From the NCBI GenBank assembly GCA_031278965.1, contig JAITJJ010000035.1, positions 1-6,999 of the forward strand: a stretch of 6,999 bases of DNA, read 5' to 3'. The DNA is from Deferribacteraceae bacterium (GTDB lineage Bacteria > Chrysiogenota > Deferribacteres > Deferribacterales > JAISNW01). Positions 1-6,507 of the stretch are shown one piece after another (within the stretch, counting starts at the first letter, position 1; every line of letters starts with the position of its first letter). Below the pieces are notes generated by a model. That model ran no database searches. It worked only from the letters and a program-made list of their open reading frames with translations, and was not told the origin of the DNA. The position numbers were made by a program, and so were the translations under genes.

Positions 1-936
1 CCCCCCCTTTCTCCCTCCGGAGAGCCGCAAGGGTTAAATTATCAGGAAATGTTAAGGGAATTGATGATAGCTTCCGGTTTCAGCGAGTGCATAAATTATT
101 CTTTTCTCTCGGACGCCTACCTTGCAGGTTTCGGCAGTATAGATAACCTTATTTACCTTGTAAATCCGATTTCCGCCGATATGAACGCTCTAAGGCCGAA
201 TATTTTCCCGTCTCTTGTTAGATCTCTGGAATATAACTGGAATCAAGGGGAACGCTCTGTTAAACTATTTGAAATATCTTCTGTTTTTCAGAAAAAAGAT
301 GATTTGCGCTTGGAACCCATCCATATCGCTTTTGGACTTATCGGGGATTTTACCCCTTTAAGTTGGGCGGCGGCGGATAAATACGATAATTTTTATTATC
401 TTAAAGGGATTTGCAACAATATATTTGCAAAACTTGGACTTTCCGCCCGTTATCTTGCGGCGGGCTTGAACTTCCTTCATCCCGGCAAATCCGCAGAGGT
501 CTTTTTAGATAACGACAGAGTCGGTTTTATCGGGGCGTTGCACCTTAATATTGCGGAACAGCTTGATATCAGATCGGATATATATATTGCGGAGCTTGAT
601 CTTTCCGGGCTCGTTTCCGCTGAAAAGCGCAAACTCCGATACAGCCGGTTTTCCAGATTTCCATCGGTTTACAAAGATATATCTCTGGTTGTGGACAAGC
701 ATCTGCAGGCTGAAACCTTAAGAGCGCTTATACTCGCAACATCCCCCTTAATACAGAATGCGGCGCTTTTTGATATTTACAGCGGGGAAGTGGTGGATCC
801 CCAAAAAGAGAAGAGCCTGACTTACCGCATATTCTTTTCATCGCTTGATAAAACTCTTACGGATGAAGAGATAAATCCTCTGCTGTATGAGGTTGAAAGC
901 AGGGCAGCGGCTGAATTTAACGCAAGATTGAGGTGA
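1..936 (+). CDS. pheT: Phenylalanine--tRNA ligase beta subunit, 3' part (5' end outside window)
   Basis: This is the C-terminal 311 residues of PheT, which with PheS forms the cytoplasmic (alpha-beta)2 enzyme that charges tRNA-Phe. The frame is open from base 1, so the gene enters from the left; the first in-frame ATG (49) is internal, because the residues before it continue the family pattern. Bacterial PheT is usually about 800 residues, so roughly 60% is missing, including the EMAP/tRNA-binding and B5 regions. The visible part begins in the synthetase-like core domain: GFSECINYSF (window residues 26-35), NPISADMNALRP (55-66), the FEIS strand and HPGKSAEV (160-167). It ends with the FDX-ACB anticodon-binding domain, starting near FSRFPSVYKDISLVV (217-231) and running to the stop. 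Nothing looks broken. The TGA stop lies inside the Shine-Dalgarno sequence of the next gene, so the two are probably translationally coupled. Confidence 0.95.
   Translation, partial: PPLSPSGEPQGLNYQEMLRELMIASGFSECINYSFLSDAYLAGFGSIDNLIYLVNPISADMNALRPNIFPSLVRSLEYNWNQGERSVKLFEISSVFQKKDDLRLEPIHIAFGLIGDFTPLSWAAADKYDNFYYLKGICNNIFAKLGLSARYLAAGLNFLHPGKSAEVFLDNDRVGFIGALHLNIAEQLDIRSDIYIAELDLSGLVSAEKRKLRYSRFSRFPSVYKDISLVVDKHLQAETLRALILATSPLIQNAALFDIYSGEVVDPQKEKSLTYRIFFSSLDKTLTDEEINPLLYEVESRAAAEFNARLR
930..936 (+). promoter_or_regulatory. Shine-Dalgarno GAGGTGA overlapping the pheT stop
   Basis: GAGGTGA is a seven-base perfect match to the complement of the usual 16S rRNA 3' end and includes the pheT TGA stop. 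It lies 5 nt before ATG 942, the ideal distance. This favours 942 over the in-frame GTG at 933, which lies inside the site itself. Confidence 0.75.
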
Positions 937-941
937 ATAAT

Positions 942-1502
942 ATGGAAAATAACGCAATTGACGAAAATGTAAAAGGTAAGATAAGGGGCTATGTTTCATC
1001 CCTAAAGCAAGACATAACCGCCGCTTTTTCCAATGAAGAAAAGGGGAAGGCAGGCGCGGATAAATACCTTATTTATCTGAAAGATATAGAGATTGCCGAA
1101 AAAAACGATGAACTTGCAAAGGTGACGAATCAACTTGATAAACTTGTAGCCTTTATCAGTGAAGAAAGATCACGCTCTCTCTCCTGCGCGGCGGATATTC
1201 TTGACGCGGACGATCTGATCCTCTGGAAACAGCGGGAGGACGGCTATTCCATAGAAACCTGCGGTTTGAATTCCGAAAAGGGTAAAGAGGTATTTCTTGA
1301 GGTGATCCCTCTCCTGGCGGATGCGAATACGGCGGATGTGCCCACCGGCTTCTGTTCCATAGGAAATTTTGCCGCTTATACCGTAAGTTTAAAAGACGGC
1401 TCCACCATAGCGGGGCTCTTTGTAAGGCACTCTTTTAAGAAGTTTTCCGAAACAGAACTAAAGATAATTAGGGTTATATCCCAATTTTTATTTGTGGGCT
1501 GA
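942..1502 (+). CDS. Uncharacterised coiled-coil / GAF-like domain protein
   Basis: This gene encodes a 186-residue soluble protein that I do not recognise as a named family. Seen in sequence: no signal peptide or membrane segment, and a charged, probably helical N-terminal half. Residues about 45-80 look like a coiled coil (EIAEKNDELAKVTNQLDKLV and onward). The C-terminal half (about 82-186) has the feel of a degenerate GAF domain: an ADDLILWKQ strand (89-97), a GYSIETCGLN strand (101-110), a KDGSTIAGLFVRH strand pair (151-163) and a closing helix KFSETELKIIRVISQFL (167-183), the 'F..te..ll..ia..l' ending typical of GAF. Ligand residues cannot be assigned; Cys82, Cys107 and Cys138 are present but form no known motif. 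There is no output domain, so it may be a small sensor or scaffold. The start at ATG 942 rests on the GAGGTGA site; GTG 933 would add three residues. It is coupled to pheT and lies 15 bp before the phosphoesterase gene. Confidence 0.7.
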   Translation: MENNAIDENVKGKIRGYVSSLKQDITAAFSNEEKGKAGADKYLIYLKDIEIAEKNDELAKVTNQLDKLVAFISEERSRSLSCAADILDADDLILWKQREDGYSIETCGLNSEKGKEVFLEVIPLLADANTADVPTGFCSIGNFAAYTVSLKDGSTIAGLFVRHSFKKFSETELKIIRVISQFLFVG

Positions 1503-1517
1503 CAAATAGGTTTTTCT

Positions 1518-2660
1518 ATGCGTTTTTTTCTTTTTCTTTCTGTTACAAATATCATCGCTTTTCTGATATTGGGCGTAAATTTTAAAGGGATGTTCGGGCA
1601 CATAATAAGAAACAAGTATCTCTTCTGGGGATTGATATTCTTATTTTCACAGTCTCATTGGATGGCGCGCATAGTTGCCATGTATCACAAAGTTGAACTG
1701 CCTTGGCTTATAAACTATATACTTGCTCTTCTTTTCGGCATCTATGTATTCACTCTTTTAACCGTAATTGCTGTTGATTTCTTTATATTCATAGTTAAAC
1801 TTATCCCGCCGCTTAAAGGTTTTTATAAGGCGATTATGGGAAACCTCTACCTTGTGGGAAAGGTTGTTCTTATCCTAACGGCAATTCAAACGGCAGTTGG
1901 GTTTTTTCTCGCGTGGCATCCGTTTGTAAGCGAATACCGGCTGACGGATCCGCGTATAGCCAATGGGGAAAAATTGCGGATAGTGCAAATATCCGATCTC
2001 CATATAACAAATTATACAAGCAGAAGCCGCCTTGTTAAAGTTGTGGATAAGATAAATTCCCTTGAACCGGATATTGTGGTGCTGACAGGGGATATCATCG
2101 ATTCAAAGATTACTCCGTATGTTGACAAGGATCTGGTCAATGTGTTCAATAAACTGGAAGCCCGCTACGGTGTATATGCCGTGCTCGGCAACCATGAGCA
2201 TTACGGCGGGGATACGCTTCAGGCAATTTTTTACTTCTCCAAGTCAGGGATGCACGTTTTATTTGATCAAGCTGTGGATATAGATGATTTAGGAATAACC
2301 GTTGTCGGGAGGCAGGATTACCGCTTCCGCAGAGATTTTTCCTTGCAGCCCAGAGAAACCCTTGATTCAATCTTGTCCAATAATACCAAAGGGTATCCTG
2401 TTCTCCTGTTTGCCCACCGCACAAAGGATGTTCTGGAATCCATCCGTCATAATGTTTTTCTGGAACTTTCAGGGCATACCCACAACGGGCAGGTGTTCCC
2501 TGTCAACCTCTTTTTAAGATTCGGGTATCCCAAGGCTTGGGGGCGGTGGACGTTTGATCTAAAAGGGTATAACTTAATCGTCAGCTGCGGTTTGGGAACT
2601 TGGGGCTTCCCCTTCCGCACTTCAAGTTACTCCGAAATTGTTCTGGCGGAGATAAATTAA
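1518..2660 (+). CDS. Membrane-anchored calcineurin-like metallophosphoesterase
   Basis: This 380-residue protein has a membrane N-terminus and a phosphoesterase C-terminus. Hydrophobic stretches lie near residues 2-21, 34-54, 64-94 (long enough for one or two passes) and 110-132. The catalytic domain starts near 152 and carries the dinuclear-metal motifs in order: SDLHI (Asp160, His162), GDIID (Asp192), GNHEH (Asn225, His226), FAH (His300) and GHTHNGQ (His320, His322). All metal ligands are present, so it should be active. The arrangement matches the YkuE/YaeI group of bacterial phosphoesterases. Some relatives hydrolyse UDP-2,3-diacylglucosamine in lipid A synthesis, but the substrate cannot be read from this sequence. 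The face of the membrane that bears the domain depends on the pass count, which I cannot settle. ATG 1518 has a weak TAGG site 7 nt upstream. It is the third gene of the pheT transcript and converges with the sodium channel gene. Confidence 0.88.
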   Translation: MRFFLFLSVTNIIAFLILGVNFKGMFGHIIRNKYLFWGLIFLFSQSHWMARIVAMYHKVELPWLINYILALLFGIYVFTLLTVIAVDFFIFIVKLIPPLKGFYKAIMGNLYLVGKVVLILTAIQTAVGFFLAWHPFVSEYRLTDPRIANGEKLRIVQISDLHITNYTSRSRLVKVVDKINSLEPDIVVLTGDIIDSKITPYVDKDLVNVFNKLEARYGVYAVLGNHEHYGGDTLQAIFYFSKSGMHVLFDQAVDIDDLGITVVGRQDYRFRRDFSLQPRETLDSILSNNTKGYPVLLFAHRTKDVLESIRHNVFLELSGHTHNGQVFPVNLFLRFGYPKAWGRWTFDLKGYNLIVSCGLGTWGFPFRTSSYSEIVLAEIN

Positions 2661-2797
2661 ACCAGACCTTTGAAAAAGCGTAAAAGGTAAAATAGAAAGT
2701 TAAACTTTTTGAATATAATCACCATTTAACATAAATCAATACTTGTTTGTAAAGGGTAAAAAATAAATACTTAAAGTGCTTGGAAAGAGCGCCTCAG
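2661..2797. other. Convergent AT-rich spacer with weak inverted repeats
   Basis: This spacer separates the 3' ends of two convergent genes, so terminators are expected, but no strong GC-rich hairpin with a T-run is present. Visible are ACCTTT (2666-2671) paired with AAAGGT (2683-2688) across an 11-nt loop, and a small AT-rich hairpin at 2694-2710 (about 7 bp with one G-U pair, loop TAA). Either might act as a weak terminator. No coding potential was seen. Confidence 0.3.
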
Positions 2798-3643
2798 CTA
2801 TAAACTCCAAGAATCTAGTTTTTTAAGAATGTCCTCTACTTTTGTTAGCTGTTCTTTAAGAACAGCAACCTCTTTTTCAAGCTCTTTAATTCCATCGGGT
2901 TTATTGTTCTTATCGTTCTGTTTAATTTTAGCTTTGGCGGAAACCGTAATCTCACTCATAGAGTTCACTATAACCCCTATAAAGACATTCAGAACTATAA
3001 AAGAGGTTATCAATATAAACGGAATAAATATCAGATACGCGTATGGAAACTCTTGCATAACAGGTCGCACGATCCCCATAGACCAACTTTCAAGGGTAAG
3101 TATTTGAAAGAGGGTATAAAACGAAGCGCCTATGGAGCCGAACCATGCTTCAAATGAGGTGCCGAAAAGGGTGGTTACAAGTACAGAAAAGATATAAAAT
3201 ATTATAAGGAGCAACAGGGAGATCCAGCCTATACTCGGCAGAGAATAGAGAACAGATTCAACTATTACTTTAAGTTTCGGAAGCCGCGTAACCAGACGCA
3301 AAACCCTAAAAATCCTTAAAGCCCGCAGAATAGATACTGTGCCGGTATTCGGAAAGAGAGATATGGCTACAACTAAAAAATCAAATATATTCCACCCTGA
3401 CCTAAAGAAAGAAAAGCGTTCGCTTACGAGTTTCATCAGAATTTCAACTATGAATATTCCCAGGCATATCATATCAAGTATATGCAGATAATACCCAACG
3501 GATGCGTTAATGATTATTGAGGTCTCCATACCTAAAATTAGAGCGTTGAACACAATAACACCGAGTATAAAATATTGAACCCTTGGCAGATAAACCAATT
3601 GACAGAAGTACTTAACCCTTTCCAGAATTCTCAATTTAGCCAT
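2798..3643 (-). CDS. Bacterial voltage-gated sodium channel (BacNav/NaChBac family)
   Basis: This 281-residue six-helix subunit is expected to form a homotetrameric, voltage-opened Na+ channel in the inner membrane. S1 spans about 22-40. S2 (50-73) carries Asp57 and Glu67. S3 (83-97) contains WNIFDF with Asp88. S4 has arginines at 107, 110, 113 and 116 spaced every third residue. S5 spans 138-160. The pore helix leads into the filter TLESWS (183-188), and S6 (200-229) includes Asn219. Compared from memory with Arcobacter NavAb, S2, S3, S4, filter and S6 landmarks all fall at a constant offset of +8, so no insertion or loss separates them. Glu185 is the high-field-strength site. The C-terminus has a polar neck (about 230-250) and a coiled coil (252-276, IKELEKEVAVLKEQLTKVE and onward) that assembles the tetramer. 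ATG 3643 is fixed because an in-frame TAA lies at 3653-3655, though no clear Shine-Dalgarno sequence precedes it. Physiological roles proposed for this family include sodium and pH homeostasis and motility; none is shown here. Confidence 0.95.
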   Translation of the reverse strand: MAKLRILERVKYFCQLVYLPRVQYFILGVIVFNALILGMETSIIINASVGYYLHILDMICLGIFIVEILMKLVSERFSFFRSGWNIFDFLVVAISLFPNTGTVSILRALRIFRVLRLVTRLPKLKVIVESVLYSLPSIGWISLLLLIIFYIFSVLVTTLFGTSFEAWFGSIGASFYTLFQILTLESWSMGIVRPVMQEFPYAYLIFIPFILITSFIVLNVFIGVIVNSMSEITVSAKAKIKQNDKNNKPDGIKELEKEVAVLKEQLTKVEDILKKLDSWSL

Positions 3644-3724
3644 AAAAAGAAATTAAATGATCTTATAAACTTTTACAAGCAGTTTTTAGAAAATGTTGAC
3701 AAAGCATATCGCACTTTCTCTTTT

Positions 3725-3738
3725 TTCTTTATAAAGAA
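3725..3738. repeat. 14-bp perfect palindrome in divergent spacer, possible operator
   Basis: TTCTTTATAAAGAA is identical to its own reverse complement. It lies 82 bp upstream of the sodium channel start and about 130 bp upstream of the msbA-like promoter. Its symmetry and place between divergent genes fit a dimeric regulator site, but an AT-rich palindrome of this size can also arise by chance, and I match it to no known regulator. Confidence 0.3.
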
Positions 3739-3831
3739 TATACCACCGAACAAACACTACCTTATCGACTTCTGCTTTATCTCTCTCCACTCTGCTAGGG
3801 AAAATAACTTTAACTTCAATGGACGATCACG

Positions 3832-3854
3832 ATCTCTGGGGTATATCCCAAGAT
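3832..3854. repeat. Imperfect hairpin upstream of the msbA-like promoter
   Basis: The arms ATCT-C-TGGG (3832-3840) and CCCA-AGAT (3847-3854) pair over 8 bp with one bulged C and a GTATAT loop. The hairpin ends 15 bp before the -35 box. The run of A on its + side means it is not a + strand rho-independent terminator. The hexamer ACGATC is repeated in tandem at 3823-3834, overlapping the left arm. It could be a regulator site; function unknown. Confidence 0.25.
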
Positions 3855-3869
3855 AAAAAAAACAATTCC

Positions 3870-3898
3870 TTGAAATTTTGTGAGGAAAAGTGTAAAAT
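3870..3898 (+). promoter_or_regulatory. Sigma-70-type promoter for the msbA-like operon
   Basis: TTGAAA (3870-3875) and TAAAAT (3893-3898) are separated by exactly 17 bp, and each is one base from the sigma-70 consensus. Transcription would start near 3905-3909. This is inside the longest possible reading frame of the ABC transporter, so it argues against the GTG start at 3880. Confidence 0.6.
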
Positions 3899-3918
3899 CC
3901 CCGCTTGTATTCTTTTGC

Positions 3919-5640
3919 TTGGAGAACCTAATTTACAAAAAACTTTGGAGTTATTTTACTCCGTTTAAGCTGTTAATCTCTGTTTCTCTCGTCATGTCCG
4001 TGCTTGCCGCAAGCACGGACGCCGCCCTCGCATATATTGTGAAGCCGGTGCTTGACGGAATTTTTATTGAAAAAAACAAGACTATGCTTAAAATCCTTCC
4101 GTTTGTTATAATAATATTATATTTCACCAAAGGTTCTCTGCGGTTCGGCTTAAACTATACATTGAGATATATGGGGCAGAAGGTTGTTCAGCGCTTTCGC
4201 GACGATCTTTTTGTGAAAATACTCTCGCTTCCCATCAGTTATTTTAACACCAATTCCACCGGAACTCTGATGAGCCGCAACACAAACGATGTCAGCATGC
4301 TGCAAACTTCTGTTCCCACGATTGTTTCCGTGGTTAGGGATGTGCTCTCTGTGGTGGGGCTTGTGGGCTTTGTTTTTTACCTGAACCCCAAGATGGCGCT
4401 TATAACTGTTCTCGTATATCCGATCTTTTTTCACCCTTTTATCATTTTAAGCCGCCGTATACGCAAGTATTCAAAGAAGATTCAGGTGGAACTCGGGATG
4501 CTAACCACAGTTTTGCAGGAAACTTTTTCGGGGATTCGGGTGGTAAAAGCGTTCGCACAGGAAAAGAAAGAGGCGGAAAAATTCGCAAAAACCAATGCCG
4601 AGGTCGTTAAAATTGCCCTTAAAGCGACTATTGCATCCGAAGCGGTATCGCCTATGATGGAAACCGTCAGCTCCATTGGGATAGCAGGCATAGTCGCCTA
4701 CGGCGGGTTTTCGGTTATATCAGGTTCAAGCACTACCGGCGATTTTTTTTCATTCCTCGCGGCAGTGATAATGCTGTATGAACCCGCCAAAAGGCTGGGC
4801 AATGCCAACAGCACAATACAGCAGGCAATGGCGGCGGCGGAGAGGGTCTTTGAAATCTTTGAAGAAAAAAATGATATACAAGATAAACCGGGCGCTTTAA
4901 TCTGCGACGCCAGAGGAAAAGACGTGGAGTTCCGCAGTCTGACTTTCAGATATTCCCCCGACGGAAAAGATGTTTTAAAAGATATTAACCTAAAGATACC
5001 GAGCGGTTACAATGCAGCTTTTGTGGGGCACTCCGGCGCAGGGAAGAGCACCCTTGCAAATCTTATCCCAAGATTTTATGAAGTAACAGAGGGGGAGATC
5101 CTTATAGGCGGCATGAATATAAAAGATTATAAGGTTCACTCGTTAAGGGAGAATATCGCCTATGTTTCGCAAGACCCTTTCCTCTTTAACGATACCGTCG
5201 CGGCAAATGTTGCCTATAGCTCTGAAACGCAAGATTTTGAAAGCGTTATGGAGGCGTGCAAAGCGGCGTATGCCCACGATTTTATCATGCAGCTGCCAAA
5301 CGGCTATGACACCGTTATAGGGGAGCGGGGTGTTCTCCTGTCGGGGGGGCAGAAGCAGAGACTAACCATAGCGAGGGCGCTTTTTAAAAATTCCCCCCTC
5401 TTGATATTAGATGAAGCCACAAGTTCCCTTGATACGGAATCTGAACGGGAAGTTCAAAAAGCCCTTGAAAATTTGCTTAAAGGGAGAACATCTTTTGTCA
5501 TAGCTCATAGATTGTCAACTGTAATTAATTCTGATATGATAGTTGTGTTGGATAACGGGGCTATCTCTCAGTTGGGCAAACATGATGAACTGCTTGAAAA
5601 TTCTGAGATTTACCGCAAACTATATCTTAACCAGCAATAA
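3919..5640 (+). CDS. msbA: ABC exporter, MsbA-type lipid A/lipid flippase
   Basis: This is a half-size ABC exporter (573 residues from TTG 3919) that would work as a homodimer in the inner membrane. MsbA members flip core-lipid A to the outer leaflet using ATP. Six hydrophobic helices lie near 18-41, 60-81, 132-155, 159-177, 250-269 and 276-293. The nucleotide-binding domain is complete: A-loop Tyr345, Walker A GHSGAGKST (370-378), Q-loop Gln418, signature LSGGQ (474-478), Walker B LLILDE (494-499, Asp498, Glu499), D-loop SSLD (502-505) and H-loop His530. The length matches MsbA (about 580). Related multidrug or peptide exporters share this layout, so the substrate is inferred. The start is uncertain. 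GTG 3880 (586 residues) overlaps the promoter and has no ribosome site. TTG 3919 lies downstream of the predicted transcript start. A rare ATT at 3931 has GGAG 6 nt upstream and gives an N-terminus starting (M)YKKLWSYFTPFK, typical of the family. A lipoprotein gene follows 21 bp downstream. Confidence 0.88.
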   Translation: MENLIYKKLWSYFTPFKLLISVSLVMSVLAASTDAALAYIVKPVLDGIFIEKNKTMLKILPFVIIILYFTKGSLRFGLNYTLRYMGQKVVQRFRDDLFVKILSLPISYFNTNSTGTLMSRNTNDVSMLQTSVPTIVSVVRDVLSVVGLVGFVFYLNPKMALITVLVYPIFFHPFIILSRRIRKYSKKIQVELGMLTTVLQETFSGIRVVKAFAQEKKEAEKFAKTNAEVVKIALKATIASEAVSPMMETVSSIGIAGIVAYGGFSVISGSSTTGDFFSFLAAVIMLYEPAKRLGNANSTIQQAMAAAERVFEIFEEKNDIQDKPGALICDARGKDVEFRSLTFRYSPDGKDVLKDINLKIPSGYNAAFVGHSGAGKSTLANLIPRFYEVTEGEILIGGMNIKDYKVHSLRENIAYVSQDPFLFNDTVAANVAYSSETQDFESVMEACKAAYAHDFIMQLPNGYDTVIGERGVLLSGGQKQRLTIARALFKNSPLLILDEATSSLDTESEREVQKALENLLKGRTSFVIAHRLSTVINSDMIVVLDNGAISQLGKHDELLENSEIYRKLYLNQQ

Positions 5641-5652
5641 GGCTTTAGGATT

Positions 5653-5657
5653 GGAGG
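5653..5657 (+). promoter_or_regulatory. Ribosome binding site GGAGG of the lipoprotein gene
   Basis: GGAGG lies 4 nt before ATG 5662 in the 21-bp gap after the msbA-like gene. It fixes the lipoprotein start and is much stronger than anything in front of the exporter. Confidence 0.7.
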
Positions 5658-5661
5658 AACA

Positions 5662-6468
5662 ATGAAACTGAGTTCAAGACGGGGGTTGTTGATTGCTGTT
5701 GTATTCGGTTTGTTGCTGGCGGCGTGCAGCAGAGAGAAACCGGACGCGAGCGTGACAGGCTTTTTGGATGCCCTTCAGAAAGGGGATCTGAAAGGCGCGG
5801 AGGAATATATTGATGCCTCCTTATTTTCCGGCGTAGAAGGAGATGAAACCTTTTTTCTGCAACTCTATTTCAAGAGCTTAACTTACGAAAAACCAATCAT
5901 AGAGGCTATTGAAAACGATCGGGCAAGCGTGGGGGTAACTATTACCGCGCTGGATCTGGGGTTGATTATGGCGGAGTATATAAATGCAATAAGCCGAAAA
6001 GCCGCCGCGGATAAGAAGAGATTGGGCGAATATTCTGAAGACGAGCTGAACAATATGCTTCTGGATATGCTCAAGGATCCGGCAGGACCTAAAAAGACCG
6101 TAAAAATAACATTTGAGCTTACAAGGCATAAAAATCAAGGGAATAAATGGATTCTCTCCGCAAATGAACAGTTGCGCTCAGGGATCTTTATGCGTTCCAC
6201 GGCGCATATCTACGAATCCGCCGATCCCTATTCTGAAGACGACGGGGCACTCTCCCAAGATATATCAGCAAGCGCCACCCTTCAGGGGATAGATGCAAAT
6301 GCGGGTATCTGCAGGTTTGTTATAAATCAAACCCCCCTTTCTATCCGATGCGCTCCGGAATATGCCGAATACTTGAAAGACAGGATAGGCGCTACTTTTC
6401 CAATACTATACCGTGCGGATGCAGAGTCTGGCGAAAAGGACGCATATTTCCTTGTCGGTTTTGAATAA
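5662..6468 (+). CDS. Lipoprotein of unknown function
   Basis: This 268-residue predicted lipoprotein has a basic N-terminus (KLSSRR), a hydrophobic stretch (about 9-21) and a lipobox LAAC with Cys22, so signal peptidase II should cleave before Cys22. Ser follows at +2; by the E. coli rule (Asp at +2 retains in the inner membrane) this suggests outer-membrane sorting if the Lol rule applies. After the anchor, residues about 28-52 (SVTGFLDALQKGDLKGAEEY) resemble the opening helices of NTF2-like/DUF4878-type periplasmic domains, in which a 'doing x on y amount' helix precedes a beta sheet; the following KTVKITFELTRH and KWILSANEQL strands (about 145-169) fit that fold. This is a resemblance by eye only. 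The C-terminal part (about 200-268) holds Cys217 and Cys230, a possible disulfide pair. Close spacing indicates co-transcription with the exporter, hinting at an envelope role. Confidence 0.75.
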   Translation: MKLSSRRGLLIAVVFGLLLAACSREKPDASVTGFLDALQKGDLKGAEEYIDASLFSGVEGDETFFLQLYFKSLTYEKPIIEAIENDRASVGVTITALDLGLIMAEYINAISRKAAADKKRLGEYSEDELNNMLLDMLKDPAGPKKTVKITFELTRHKNQGNKWILSANEQLRSGIFMRSTAHIYESADPYSEDDGALSQDISASATLQGIDANAGICRFVINQTPLSIRCAPEYAEYLKDRIGATFPILYRADAESGEKDAYFLVGFE

Positions 6469-6507
6469 TCGCTTGTAAAAATTCATCAAAGGTATTAAAA
6501 GGTCGGA

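Noticed and set aside
2146..2517. Overlapping frames on both strands inside the phosphoesterase gene
   Set aside because: They are shadows of a gene whose catalytic motifs are intact in its own frame.
2779..2823. Inverted repeat CTTGGA/TCCAAG followed by a T-run, as a + strand terminator
   Set aside because: The loop is 21 nt, the stem only 6 bp, the T-run is 6 nt away, and it overlaps the 3' end of the opposing gene; too weak to call.
3650..3702. Minus-strand promoter for the channel gene (TTGTCA, TTGTAA and TATAAG elements)
   Set aside because: No pair of these elements has both good matches and acceptable spacing.
3696..3735. TTGACA at 3696-3701 with TATAAA at 3730-3735 as a + strand promoter
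   Set aside because: The 28-bp spacing is far outside the 16-19 bp range and no -10 box lies at the right distance.
3686..3790. 34-codon minus-strand frame from GTG in the spacer upstream of the channel
   Set aside because: No Shine-Dalgarno sequence, no recognisable motif and very short; not supportable as a gene.
3575..3856. 93-codon + strand reading frame spanning the start of the channel gene and the divergent spacer
   Set aside because: It begins antisense to the strongly supported channel gene, has no ribosome site and resembles no family; it is a chance frame in AT-rich DNA.
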